NCBI GenBank assembly: GCA_963695135.1
Contig: CAVOGA010000003.1
Location: 496,001 to 560,000, forward strand
Length of the DNA: 64,000 bases
DNA from: Marinihelvus sp963695135
GTDB lineage: Bacteria; Pseudomonadota; Gammaproteobacteria; Xanthomonadales; SZUA-36
Direction: 5' to 3'
The translations under genes and the position numbers were made by a program. The first letter of the stretch is position 1. The number at the start of each line of letters is the position of its first letter. The notes beneath the pieces are model-generated. The model saw only the letters and a program-made list of their open reading frames with translations, was not told where the DNA came from and did not search any database. This document shows positions 1 through 8,494 of the stretch, piece by piece.

Positions 1-667
1 CGCTGCCGGTGCCTTCGAACAGCACATCCGACACCGTACGCGTATCCACGACCCCCAGCAGGGTCAGCAGGGTAACCGCCATGATTGCCACGAGAATCGA
101 GGGCACGACCTGGGTGAGTCGCGGAAAGAACTGGATGATTGCCATGGTCAGCAACGCCAGCGAACCCATAACCAGGAGTTGATCGGACCCCAGCCAGCTG
201 CCGTCCGGCGCGCGAAACGATTCGAACTGGGCAAGCAGAATCAGGATCGCCAGCCCGTTGACGAAACCCATCATCACCGGGTGCGGCACCAGGCGGATGA
301 ATCGCCCCAGCTTGAGCGCGCCGACCAGCGCCTGGATCAGGCCGGCGATCATCAGGGTGGCAAACAGGTATTGCATGCCAAGATTTTCGATGCCCTGCTC
401 CAGGCCTGCAGCATTGCCCATTTCAACCACCTTGGCCACGACCACTGCGATCGCTCCGGTGGCGCCGGAGATCATGCCCGGCCGCCCGCCAAAACCGGAC
501 GTAATCAGACCCAGAAACACGGCAGACCACAGCCCCACCACCGGATCGACACCGGCGATGAAGGAAAAGGCAATGGCCTCCGGCACCAGGGCCAGCGCGA
601 CGGTCAGCCCGGAGAGCGTGTCGTCCCGCCAGTTGCCGTTCTTCTTTACAAACAGGTTAAAAATCAT
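1..667 (-). CDS. SulP-family inorganic anion transporter (N-terminal part, runs off the window)
   Basis: Reading the minus strand from ATG at 667 gives 222 residues with no stop to the window edge. The protein begins MIFNLFVKKNGNWRDDTLSG and then shows the SulP pattern: a first helix TVALALVPEAIAFSFIAGV, then GLWSAVFLGLITSGFGGRPG, the GATGAIAVVVA segment, and a later VPHPVMMGFVNGLAIL helix. SulP proteins are inner-membrane transporters of sulfate, bicarbonate or related anions, usually with a C-terminal STAS domain, which would lie outside the window. Substrate cannot be told. It is divergent from the TPR gene at 929; the 260 bases between hold no gene that I can recognise. Confidence 0.88.
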   Translation of the reverse strand, partial: MIFNLFVKKNGNWRDDTLSGLTVALALVPEAIAFSFIAGVDPVVGLWSAVFLGLITSGFGGRPGMISGATGAIAVVVAKVVEMGNAAGLEQGIENLGMQYLFATLMIAGLIQALVGALKLGRFIRLVPHPVMMGFVNGLAILILLAQFESFRAPDGSWLGSDQLLVMGSLALLTMAIIQFFPRLTQVVPSILVAIMAVTLLTLLGVVDTRTVSDVLFEGTGS

Positions 668-928
668 TGCGCCAGGTCCGCTGGGGGGCGCACAGCCTAC
701 GCAGCATGGCAGCTCTTGAACAGGAAAAATTTCAAATGCCCTCGAAGCCGCCCGGGGGTCAGGTCCCGAAACCCAGGTTCTGCACCGCCCCGGCCGGGGC
801 TGGCCGTCGGCCCGAAGACCAGAGACCATGCGCTTTGCAGCGCCAAAGGGTCCTGCATGGGCTTGACACTCTGGTGTAGAATTGCGCGTTGTGCCTGGAC
901 CTGGGCAAGACCGAGGGAGCCGGATCGT

Positions 929-2638
929 TTGTTCAACGCGATTTACAAGGAAGTCTTGCGTCGCCAGATGCCGCAAACCGTGGCAGCTTACCTCGCGGTG
1001 GCCATTGCCATCCTGGCCTTCGCAGACCTTTTCCTGCCGGTGCTGCCAGTCTCCGAGGACGTTTACCGCGTGCTGGTATGGGTGCTGGCCGGACTGATTC
1101 CCGTTGTCGTTCTGCTCAGCTGGTTCTTCAATATCACCCGCGATGGCATCAAGCGCTCCGCATCCGGCACGGTGCTGTTCGATACCAAGAAAGTGACCAC
1201 GCCCTGGTCCAACATGCCGCTGGATCCCACCATCGAACTGGTCGATGACCTGGCTGCCAATCAGCACTCGGTCGCCGTGCTGCCGTTCATGAACTGCAGC
1301 AATGATCCGGAAGCGGACTACCTCAGCGACGGCATCACGGAAACCATCATCAACAAGCTCACGCGGCTCAAAGACGTGCGCGTGGTGCCGCGTTCGTCCG
1401 CCTTTCGCTACAAGGGCAGTGATATTTCACCGGCTGATATCTGCAAAGAGCTGAAGGTCCAGACCACGGTGACAGGCTCCGTCAGTCACGTGGGTGACCG
1501 CCTGATCGTGCAGGCCGAACTGGTTGACGCCGTCAAGGAGGCCCAACTCTGGGGTGAGCGGTACAGCGGCAGCTGGGAAAATCTTTTCGACGTGCAGGAA
1601 GAAATTGCCACGGCAATCTCCGCGGCCCTGAAACCGGCACTGTCCAAGGACGAGCAGCTACGGTTGCAGAAGCGCGATACCGGCAACATTGATGCCTACC
1701 AGGAGTACCTGCGCGGGCGTTTTCTCTGGAACAGGCGCACACCTACCGATGTGCTGCGCTCCATTGAACACTTCCAGAAGGCGCTGGAACGTGACCCCGA
1801 ATACGCGCTGGCTTACTCGGGCCTCGCCGATGCCTATAACATTCTGGGCTACTACAGCATCAAGGCGCCCAAGGAGAGCTATCCGCTGGCCAAAGATGCG
1901 GACAACAAGGCCCTGCAAATTGATCCCGGCCTGGCCGAAGCCCATGCCTCGCTGGGATATGCCACGCTGTTTTACGACAGGGACTGGAACCAGGCACGGG
2001 ATCATTTCCATCGGGCGATTGAACTGGGCCCGAATTATGGTACCGCCCACCAGTGGTACGCCTGGTACCTGCTCGTCATGGAGCGCTTTGACGAGGCGCT
2101 GAAGTCCTTCCAGAAAGCGGTCAGCCTCGACCCCCTGTCACAAATCATCAACGACCACCTGGCCTATGGGTATTTGCTGGTCGGGGACCTGGACGCCGCC
2201 CGTGACCAGATCGAGCGGACGCGCGCGCTGGCCCCCACCTACCCGCTGGCCCTGTGGCGGCTGGGGGACTGGTACCTGAAGCAACACGACTACGCGGAGG
2301 CCACGCAAGCCTACGCAGAGGCAGAGACGCTCAGCGAGGGGTATTACATGCAGGGCTACCTGGGCATGAGTTACGCGCTGGCCGGGCGCCCGGACGACGC
2401 CAGGAAAGTGCTCGACAGGCTGGACGAACGGGACGGCAAGCGTTATGTCTCGCCGCTGGACCGCGCCCTGATTCACGCGGGCCTGGGCGAGGTGGATACG
2501 GCCTACCATTTCATTGATAAAGCCAAAGACATTCGCGTCAGCGACATGGCCCGCTTCAAACTGCTGCCCTGGCCCGACCCGGTGCGCGAGGACAGCCGCT
2601 TTATGGCCACAGCCCGCGCCATGAACCTGCCGGAATAA
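929..2638 (+). CDS. TolB-like / tetratricopeptide-repeat membrane protein
   Basis: The reading frame stays open far upstream, but family-like sequence begins only at LFNAIYKEVLRRQMPQT, so the start is most likely TTG 929 (GAGGGAG about 10 bases upstream); ATG 968 is the alternative. The protein has two predicted membrane helices near residues 20-70, then a TolB-like amino-terminal domain (HSVAVLPFMNCSNDPEADYL, DGITETIINKLTRL, VPRSSAF) that in many gammaproteobacteria is joined to adenylate-cyclase-like or winged-helix regulators, then about six TPR units to the end. Here there is no obvious DNA-binding or cyclase domain. Probable role: membrane-anchored protein-interaction or sensory scaffold. 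Exact function unknown. Confidence 0.85.
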   Translation: MFNAIYKEVLRRQMPQTVAAYLAVAIAILAFADLFLPVLPVSEDVYRVLVWVLAGLIPVVVLLSWFFNITRDGIKRSASGTVLFDTKKVTTPWSNMPLDPTIELVDDLAANQHSVAVLPFMNCSNDPEADYLSDGITETIINKLTRLKDVRVVPRSSAFRYKGSDISPADICKELKVQTTVTGSVSHVGDRLIVQAELVDAVKEAQLWGERYSGSWENLFDVQEEIATAISAALKPALSKDEQLRLQKRDTGNIDAYQEYLRGRFLWNRRTPTDVLRSIEHFQKALERDPEYALAYSGLADAYNILGYYSIKAPKESYPLAKDADNKALQIDPGLAEAHASLGYATLFYDRDWNQARDHFHRAIELGPNYGTAHQWYAWYLLVMERFDEALKSFQKAVSLDPLSQIINDHLAYGYLLVGDLDAARDQIERTRALAPTYPLALWRLGDWYLKQHDYAEATQAYAEAETLSEGYYMQGYLGMSYALAGRPDDARKVLDRLDERDGKRYVSPLDRALIHAGLGEVDTAYHFIDKAKDIRVSDMARFKLLPWPDPVREDSRFMATARAMNLPE

Positions 2639-2640
2639 GG

Positions 2641-2661
2641 CGCGCCCGCAAGCGGGGCGCG
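2641..2661. terminator. GC-rich hairpin between convergent genes
   Basis: CGCGCCCGC and GCGGGGCGCG can pair around an AA loop with one bulged base. It sits three bases after the stop of the TPR gene and ten bases before the converging stop of the ferritin-like gene, so it could end transcription in both directions. There is no T tract on either side, which lowers confidence. Confidence 0.4.
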
Positions 2662-2671
2662 TCCGGGCGGC

Positions 2672-3781
2672 TCAGCCCGGCACCCACTCCCAGCTCGGCC
2701 CGACGTTCTCGTCACTGCCGGGAATCGGAACCCGCGCGATGGCCTGGGCCCGGTACTTCAGGTCGTACATCATGGGTACGGACGTTTTCAGCATGCCTCG
2801 GGAACCGTTGAAAGACTGGTGCAACACGGCAAGAAACTTGTTGTAAGCCCGGTTGAAATCATCAAGCAACTCGCGGATCTCGGTACCTTCCTGGAAGTCC
2901 GAGGCCCGGGTGTTGGCGCGGATCGGCCAGACCGCGTCCCAGTCCATGCGCAGACGTTCGCCACTGGGCCTGCCCGGTTCATCTCCAACATCGTAGTAGC
3001 GGCCCTGGCGGATCTCATCGAACCGGAAAAAATGGGAAGCCTGGTCATGCGGCGAGGCGAGATCCCCGTTTGGATCCTCCCAGATGACGCGGTGGTCTTT
3101 GCCGGTGACGGGGTTTTCCTTCCAGGCGCCCTCGCCCTGGTCGATGATTTCGCGGATCGCGGCAATCGCCGTTGCCAGGTTTTTCACCTCGATAATGCGA
3201 CCGCCACTGCCGTAGTAATCCTGCGGGCGTATCTGCAAATCCGCCGCACCGGTAAAAATCTCCTTTTCCCCGTGCTTGTCACAAAGCCAGGTGAGCCCCT
3301 CCTCGATGGCCAGGTAAAACTGCCCGATCGTGTCGTACTCATCGGGCTGCGGTTCTTCCACGGGCCCCTTTCCAGGGTGCTCAATGCGCATGAAGGTCTC
3401 CACCGCCGACGGGCTGAAGCGCTCCGTGGAGACCTCGAAGCGGTTCGCCGAATGCGGCAGTCGTGTCGGGTATTTGGGCACGAACTTGCGGCGGTTGATC
3501 TTCGGTGATCCACCGACCGCGTTAAGGACGTTGGCCGCCAGGGTCAGGTGCAGCATTTCCTCGATGACCACGCTACGCAGCACCAGGCCCGCGTCGGAGT
3601 TGTCCGCATTCTTGATCGAATAGAGCGCCGTGAGGTAGGCCGGAATGGTCGCATGCTCCAGCATGATCGCCGTCTGCAAATGCTTGTGCAGCGATTTCCG
3701 CTTGCGGATTTTGTCCGGCCAGTGGGACTGCCGCTGCTCATCAAGCGCTTCCGCGACGTGTACGTGATGGCTGTGACTCAT
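2672..3781 (-). CDS. Ferritin-like (VioB/iminophenyl-pyruvate dimer synthase type) protein
   Basis: 369 residues. After a His-rich start (MSHSHHVHV) comes a ferritin-like helical region with HLQTAIMLEHATIPAYLTAL and VVIEEMLHLTLAANVLNAVG, the two metal-ligand helices (E..H and EE..H) typical of the family that includes violacein enzyme VioB. The rest (about residues 110-369) matches the long variable region of that family. The natural substrate is not predictable from sequence; a di-iron or haem-type oxidase reaction is plausible. The ATG overlaps the stop of the GMC oxidoreductase gene by 4 bases (ATGA), so it is translationally coupled and the last gene of the four-gene cassette that starts at 7092. 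Confidence 0.8.
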   Translation of the reverse strand: MSHSHHVHVAEALDEQRQSHWPDKIRKRKSLHKHLQTAIMLEHATIPAYLTALYSIKNADNSDAGLVLRSVVIEEMLHLTLAANVLNAVGGSPKINRRKFVPKYPTRLPHSANRFEVSTERFSPSAVETFMRIEHPGKGPVEEPQPDEYDTIGQFYLAIEEGLTWLCDKHGEKEIFTGAADLQIRPQDYYGSGGRIIEVKNLATAIAAIREIIDQGEGAWKENPVTGKDHRVIWEDPNGDLASPHDQASHFFRFDEIRQGRYYDVGDEPGRPSGERLRMDWDAVWPIRANTRASDFQEGTEIRELLDDFNRAYNKFLAVLHQSFNGSRGMLKTSVPMMYDLKYRAQAIARVPIPGSDENVGPSWEWVPG

Positions 3782-5733
3782 GATGCGTCCCCCTCGGTGT
3801 CCAGTAACTCGATGATCTTGTCCAGGGTCCTGAACGTCATGGCGTTCATGGTCAGGCTGGGGTTCGCAGTAGCGCTCGTCGGCAGGCTGCCACAGCCGGC
3901 CAGGAACAGGTTCTCGTGGTCGTGGGTCTGCTGCCAGGAATTCACCACCGTAGTGTCCTTCTGGTCGTCGCGACCCATGATGTGCGTGCCGATCAGGTGG
4001 CCGGAACCGAAAAACTGAAACACCTTTTCCGAACCATCCTTGTCCCGGTAGGTCTTGGTGCCGCTGCCACGTGTCTGTGGCTGCTTTGCAATACCCGCCT
4101 TCTCAAAGATGGCGTCCGTGAGGCGTTCAGCCGCATCCATCCCTGCCAGCGTGTAGTCATCCAGATCGTAATGGATAACAGGGCGTGGCAGACCCAGGTG
4201 GTCCAGTTCGATGTTCCCCTCCTTGTCCGCAAGGGTGACCCGGTTATTCGGGTCCGGCAGCTGCTCGATCAGGTAGCCGATGCGCATATGGCGTGGCCCC
4301 TCGTCCTCGAGCTTTTCCCGCAGCTTGCGGCCATAGAGGCCATCACACTCCACCCACTCGTCAACCAGCGAGTACGGGGCGCCCTTCGGAAACACCCATC
4401 CCCAGTTGCCGATATCGGTCCGGAAGGCGGCCCGATCGTTGCGAAATTTTCCATCCCGCATCAGGGGCATGCCGCCCGTCACGTCAGGTCCGCGGTAGCC
4501 CCAGATCTTGCGCGGATAGAGGCCCGAGAAGTTGATGTAGGGGTGATCCATGAGATTGCGTCCCATCTGATCGCTGGAGTTGGCCACGTCCGACATGAGG
4601 CACAGCTTGGCGGTTTCCACCGAGTGGGCTGCAATCACGTAAATGTGCGCGGTGACCGTATGCGTCGTGTGCGGAGATTCCGGCGATACGCCGTAGTGGA
4701 TGTACTCCAGCCCCTTGATCAGACGGCTGTCCTCGTCCTTGATAATCCGTGACGCCACACACTGCGTCTTCAGCTCCAGGTGTTTTCGCTTCGCCTGGAC
4801 CAGGGACTTGCCGGAGTTGTATTTCGCCTGCACCGGGCAGATTGGAATACAGCTCGAATTTCCCTCGCAGCGGTCCCCCAGACCAACCCCTCGCATGCTG
4901 GGGTTCCCAAGTGGCTCGTAAGGGGGGTCGGGGTACTTCTCCCGGTCGGGGTGTGCTGCTTGCCAATTCATTGGCCCTTCCATGGCCACCATGGAGTTCA
5001 CGCGGGCATCCGGGTTGGGTGTGCCATTCCTGGCCTGCGGCACGGGGACAATCTCAATGGGAAAGGTCTCATCGCCGTCGGTGAAGGTCAGGCCCTTGAT
5101 GTCCTCGTTGAGCGCGTAGTCCAGGTAGGTCATGGGAAACGACTCCATGGGAAAGACGTAACCCTCGGCGAACTTCGCGCCCAGATAGGTCTGTTCATGA
5201 GTGTCCGCAGACACACCCATCTCATACTCCGCCCGCCGGTAATACGGCTCCATTTCCTGGTAGTCCACTGGCCAGTCCAGGCCGCGGCCGTATTCCTTTT
5301 TCAGTTTAAAGTCGCCGGGCACATGGCGCATCGCAATACCCAGCCAATGCAGGCTGGTGCCGCCAAGAACCCGCGCGTAGTCACTCCCAAAGGCCACCGG
5401 GCCTTTCTGGAGCCAGTACTGGTCCTTGGGGTTAAACCAGGCGGTTGGATCGCTTTCCTTGTCCGCGGGAAAGGGAATGCCAGGCATTCCCGCATCGTTA
5501 TTCTGCGGATAGGGGGCGTTGGGCATGCCCGGAAGCAGATAGGAGCGGTCTACAAAAGACTGATACCCATGATAGGTCTGTGCCTCTCCCTTACCGGCCT
5601 CCAAAAGCAGCACCTTTTTATTGGCCCGGGTCAACCATTTGGCCAGCACACTGCCAACCATGCCCGCCCCGACAATCACCACGTCATATTCTGGCGCTCC
5701 GCCGGATCCATTTTCCCCGCTTGACGCACTCAC
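3778..5733 (-). CDS. GMC-family FAD-dependent oxidoreductase (large subunit)
   Basis: 651 residues starting at GTG 5733. The dinucleotide-binding motif DVVIVGAGMVGSVLAKW lies near residues 16-32, followed by LLLEAGKG; GMC hallmarks include LGGTSLHWLG and the C-terminal active-site region GHLIGTHIMG and ANPSLTMNAM. A Cys-rich stretch CEGNSSCIPICPVQAKY resembles that of gluconate and sorbitol dehydrogenase large subunits. No Tat or Sec signal is visible at the N-terminus. It oxidises an alcohol or sugar-like substrate using FAD; the electron acceptor is unknown. The GTG overlaps the small-subunit stop by four bases (GTGA) and its own stop overlaps the downstream ATG, so large and small subunits are probably made together. 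Confidence 0.9.
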   Translation of the reverse strand: MSASSGENGSGGAPEYDVVIVGAGMVGSVLAKWLTRANKKVLLLEAGKGEAQTYHGYQSFVDRSYLLPGMPNAPYPQNNDAGMPGIPFPADKESDPTAWFNPKDQYWLQKGPVAFGSDYARVLGGTSLHWLGIAMRHVPGDFKLKKEYGRGLDWPVDYQEMEPYYRRAEYEMGVSADTHEQTYLGAKFAEGYVFPMESFPMTYLDYALNEDIKGLTFTDGDETFPIEIVPVPQARNGTPNPDARVNSMVAMEGPMNWQAAHPDREKYPDPPYEPLGNPSMRGVGLGDRCEGNSSCIPICPVQAKYNSGKSLVQAKRKHLELKTQCVASRIIKDEDSRLIKGLEYIHYGVSPESPHTTHTVTAHIYVIAAHSVETAKLCLMSDVANSSDQMGRNLMDHPYINFSGLYPRKIWGYRGPDVTGGMPLMRDGKFRNDRAAFRTDIGNWGWVFPKGAPYSLVDEWVECDGLYGRKLREKLEDEGPRHMRIGYLIEQLPDPNNRVTLADKEGNIELDHLGLPRPVIHYDLDDYTLAGMDAAERLTDAIFEKAGIAKQPQTRGSGTKTYRDKDGSEKVFQFFGSGHLIGTHIMGRDDQKDTTVVNSWQQTHDHENLFLAGCGSLPTSATANPSLTMNAMTFRTLDKIIELLDTEGDAS

Positions 5734-6161
5734 GAGGACACCTTGAGGTTCAGCTGATCACCCTTGCCGACCGGAGGCACGGACCAACTGCCGTAGCCTG
5801 GCTGTTTGGCGCCCTGCGGGTGTCCACCCATGGCCGTCCAGGCCAGGGAATTCACGTAGGCCTGGGGCGAGATGCGAAAGGTCACGGTGCCGGCAGGCAC
5901 GGCGCCCATATGCCAGGTGCCCAGGTACCAGAGCTTGATAATCGCCCGTGCTTCCACGAGGTAATTGCCCTGCATGACCGCCTGTGCATCCACTTCCTGG
6001 GCGATAAACCCGGTCATGCGCGCCTCGCCGATCTGGTCCCGCACGTGAGTGAAGTACTCCTCCGCCTGACCCGTGCCCCAGAGCGTGGTTACCTCGTATC
6101 CCGTTATGGCGCTGGAGATTTCGACAAAGCGCTCCAGCTGGCCCCGGTCAACGGACGTCAT
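5730..6161 (-). CDS. Small subunit of the GMC dehydrogenase (FAD-SLDH small-subunit-like)
   Basis: 143 residues from ATG 6161 (MTSVDRGQLERF). A longer frame to 6227 exists but would lie inside the upstream gene. The pattern FVEISSAITGYEV, then a central ARAIIKLWYLGTWHMG and a C-terminal GYGSWSVPP, resembles the small subunits that partner membrane GMC dehydrogenases such as sorbitol and fructose dehydrogenase. This assignment rests on that weak resemblance and on the position directly before the GMC gene. The start overlaps the end of the preceding gene by 14 bases. No signal peptide is seen, consistent with the large subunit also lacking one. Confidence 0.65.
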   Translation of the reverse strand: MTSVDRGQLERFVEISSAITGYEVTTLWGTGQAEEYFTHVRDQIGEARMTGFIAQEVDAQAVMQGNYLVEARAIIKLWYLGTWHMGAVPAGTVTFRISPQAYVNSLAWTAMGGHPQGAKQPGYGSWSVPPVGKGDQLNLKVSS

Positions 6162-7092
6162 AGGCGCCACCCTCGATGCAGGCCGGATTGGAACGGAACA
6201 CCTGCACGGCGACTGCCTTGCTGTCACCGATCAATGTCCGGATATCGCGCGCCATGCCGTAATCCTGGCTGTCGCCGGCCTCCATGGTCAGGGCGTTGGC
6301 AATTTCGCTGGGCAGCGGGTGGTAATGGGCCATCGGCAACAGCATCTGCCAGTGGCTGCCGTTCGGAATGTCACCCACGTAGGTATACAGCGCCAGCGGA
6401 GAGGTATTGGCCCAGCGCGGCATCATGTTCAACTCGGGAACGAACATGTGAAACAGGAGGTGGTCCTTGTTCTTGACCGGGTCCAGGCCGGTGGCGTGCT
6501 CGTCGAAAACGCTGATGTCCCAGACGTTCCGGCCGGGCTCATTCAGCGACGGAACGTTGTAGGCAAACTGGGCAAAAAATTTCGGCTCGCCGAAAAAGGC
6601 GCGCCCGGCGGCAACAGCAATCGTGTTGTCGGCCGGTACGTGAATGCGGAACAGACCGATGCGCTTGGTCTGGTCAATGCCCATCAGGAAGTCATCAACG
6701 CTCAGGCCGTGAGGAATGCGGCGTTCATCGCTGACCGGGTAAGCACAGATATTGAACTCCACCTCGTTCACCACGCCCAGGGCCATGCCCGCATGGTCCG
6801 TGTAGGTCTGGAAGTTGATCGCGACCAGCGCCTTGTCGTTACCCTCCTCGTCCTTGAACACGTAAGGGTTAAAGTCCGGGGAGCCGCCGCCCGGGGGCTC
6901 AAAGTGCGGCGCCACGCGGTCAAGGTCGGTCATCCAGTAGACCCAGACGCCCACGAAGGAAGCGTAGTAAAACGGCATCGATGCCGTCGTCTTGACCGAC
7001 GCCTCCTTGTTGATCACCAGTTCCTGCGGGTGGAACGTGATTTCCTCGTTGTAGGGCAACAGGGGATAAGGCGGTTTCTTTTGTTCAGACAT
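6148..7092 (-). CDS. Acetoacetate decarboxylase-like fold protein (first gene of GMC cassette)
   Basis: 314 residues from ATG 7092, preceded by a perfect Shine-Dalgarno GGAGG eight bases upstream. Segments such as FYYASFVGVWVYWM, GLFRIHVPADNTIAVAAGR, FFGEPKFFAQFAYNVP and HLLFHMFVPEL recall the beta-cone of acetoacetate decarboxylase-like proteins, but I cannot identify the catalytic lysine with certainty, so enzymatic activity is unproven. There is no signal peptide and no membrane helix. It opens the minus-strand cassette with the GMC dehydrogenase subunits and the ferritin-like protein; it might act on the product of the oxidoreductase. Treat the family call as tentative. Confidence 0.55.
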   Translation of the reverse strand: MSEQKKPPYPLLPYNEEITFHPQELVINKEASVKTTASMPFYYASFVGVWVYWMTDLDRVAPHFEPPGGGSPDFNPYVFKDEEGNDKALVAINFQTYTDHAGMALGVVNEVEFNICAYPVSDERRIPHGLSVDDFLMGIDQTKRIGLFRIHVPADNTIAVAAGRAFFGEPKFFAQFAYNVPSLNEPGRNVWDISVFDEHATGLDPVKNKDHLLFHMFVPELNMMPRWANTSPLALYTYVGDIPNGSHWQMLLPMAHYHPLPSEIANALTMEAGDSQDYGMARDIRTLIGDSKAVAVQVFRSNPACIEGGAYDVR

Positions 7093-7242
7093 GGTGGGAT
7101 TTCCTCCTTGATTCGCAGCGGCGACGCCGCCGGGGCCAGCCCCGTCCCCGGGACACGCCGTTCTTGTCAGCGCTGCACCGGAACCTGGAAGCTTATGCAG
7201 GCAGGACCGGGGGCAAGCGCAGGATGCTATTATTGTCGCGCT

Positions 7243-7270
7243 TTGAACGCGACGTCGATTGGACTATAGA
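7243..7270 (+). promoter_or_regulatory. Putative sigma70 promoter of the cox operon
   Basis: TTGAAC at 7243-7248 and TATAGA at 7265-7270 are separated by 16 bases, close to the sigma70 consensus. Transcription would start near 7277, about 90 bases before coxG. It lies in the 273-base divergent gap between the GMC cassette and coxG, the only sizeable gap in this part. Confidence 0.5.
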
Positions 7271-7365
7271 CGAAATTTGCGCCGTGTAACGGCCCCGGAC
7301 CCAAGCAGATGCTTTTAACCAGCGGCGATTCCCGGCTGGACGGTCTGACCCCGCAAGGACAATCC

Positions 7366-7920
7366 ATGGACATCACCGGACAATATCGAATTGCAGCCCC
7401 CCGCCAGGCCGTCTGGGACGCCCTGAACGATCCGCGGATCCTGGAGAAATGCATTCCCGGCTGCGAATCCCTTGAGCAGGTCGACGAATCCCATATGAAC
7501 GGACGCATCAAGGCCGCAATCGGACCGGTGCGCGCCAGCTTTGATACGAAAATCCACCTGCAAGATTCACACCCCCCGGAGCGCTACACGCTGGTCGGAG
7601 AGGCCAAGGCCGGCGCCGCCGGTTTTGGCCGCGGCACGGCGAATGTGTCGCTCACGGAGGACGCCGAGATTACGGTTCTCGATTACACGGCGGACCTGAA
7701 AGTCGGCGGCAAGCTCGCCCAGGTCGGTTCCCGCCTGGTCGAGGGAGCGACGCGCAAGACCGCTGATGAGTTCTTTGCCGCGTTTTCCCGGGAACTGGAC
7801 CAGCACGCGGTTCGCACGGACCTTCCCGCGGCGAAGAAAAGCGGGACCGCCGGCCGCTGGATCGCGCTGGCTGTTGCGGCGCTGGCAGTCTTGCTGTTGC
7901 TGTGGTTTCTGCTAGGCTGA
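7366..7920 (+). CDS. coxG: CoxG-like SRPBCC protein with C-terminal membrane anchor
   Basis: 184 residues from ATG 7366 (AAGGA eight bases upstream); the frame is open from 7309 but the family begins at MDITGQYRIAAPRQAVWDAL. The CoxG signature follows: NDPRILEKCIPGCESLE, KAAIGPVRASFDTKI, GFGRGTANVSL, and KVGGKLAQVGSRLVEG. A hydrophobic helix (IALAVAALAVLLLLWFLLG) ends the protein. In Oligotropha carboxidovorans CoxG recruits CO dehydrogenase to the membrane, and the tail here fits that role. First gene of the coxG-S-L-M operon. Confidence 0.9.
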   Translation: MDITGQYRIAAPRQAVWDALNDPRILEKCIPGCESLEQVDESHMNGRIKAAIGPVRASFDTKIHLQDSHPPERYTLVGEAKAGAAGFGRGTANVSLTEDAEITVLDYTADLKVGGKLAQVGSRLVEGATRKTADEFFAAFSRELDQHAVRTDLPAAKKSGTAGRWIALAVAALAVLLLLWFLLG

Positions 7921-7950
7921 TAAGCCATTCGAGAACACCGCCTGAAACCA

Positions 7951-7983
7951 CCAACTATCGCCTTATCCAACTATCGCCTTATC
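7951..7983 (+). repeat. Two direct copies of a 16-base unit before coxS
   Basis: The unit CAACTATCGCCTTATC occurs twice in tandem (period 16, copies flanked by shared C) in the 76-base gap between coxG and the iron-sulfur subunit gene. It ends 14 bases before the next ATG. It may be a simple slippage duplication; no binding site is recognised. Confidence 0.7.
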
Positions 7984-7996
7984 GAGGTAGCTAGCC

Positions 7997-8467
7997 ATGG
8001 CCCTGGACATAGAACTGACACTGAATGGGAGCCCCGTCCACGCCACCGTCAGTGACAACACCCTGCTCGTTGATCTGATTCGCGAACAACTGGGCCGCAC
8101 CGGAACCCACGTCGGTTGCGATACCAGCCAGTGCGGGGCCTGCGTGATTCACGTGGACGGCAAATCCGTCAAATCCTGCACCATGCTCGCGGCGCAAGCC
8201 CAGGGGGCGGAGGTGCTCACCATCGAGGGTGTCGGCACAAACAGCGAACTGCACCCGATGCAGGCGGCGTTTCGCGAGCACCATGGACTGCAGTGTGGTT
8301 TCTGCACCCCCGGCATGATCCTCAGCGCCCTGGACCTGGTGGCGCGCAATCCGGACCCGTCGGAGAAAGAAATCCGCACCTGGCTGCACGGCAACCTGTG
8401 CCGCTGCACCGGTTACCAGAACATCGTGCTGGCCGTGCAGGCCGGCGCGAAGGCCATGCGGGGTTGA
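7997..8467 (+). CDS. coxS: [2Fe-2S] small subunit of a CODH/xanthine dehydrogenase-type molybdenum hydroxylase
   Basis: 156 residues, the usual length for CoxS. The plant-type ferredoxin cluster is complete (GCDTSQCGACVIHVDG and CTML), and the second, four-helix cluster domain has CGFCTPG and CRCTGYQNI. It carries electrons from the molybdenum centre of CoxL to the FAD of CoxM. It sits between coxG and coxL; 27 bases separate it from coxL. All eight ligand cysteines appear present. Confidence 0.95.
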   Translation: MALDIELTLNGSPVHATVSDNTLLVDLIREQLGRTGTHVGCDTSQCGACVIHVDGKSVKSCTMLAAQAQGAEVLTIEGVGTNSELHPMQAAFREHHGLQCGFCTPGMILSALDLVARNPDPSEKEIRTWLHGNLCRCTGYQNIVLAVQAGAKAMRG

Positions 8468-8494
8468 GGACGCACAGAGTGATGGAGAACAGCA

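Noticed and set aside
863..868. TTGACA upstream of the TPR gene as a -35 box
   Set aside because: No -10 box at 16-18 bases; the nearest TAGAAT is only 8 bases on.
179..928. Upstream extension of the TPR gene to ATG 179
   Set aside because: It runs antisense through the SulP gene and has low-complexity composition; homology begins near 929.
6073..7269. A 398-residue plus-strand frame across the GMC cassette
   Set aside because: Opposite the ADC-like gene, which has a perfect Shine-Dalgarno and family-like sequence.
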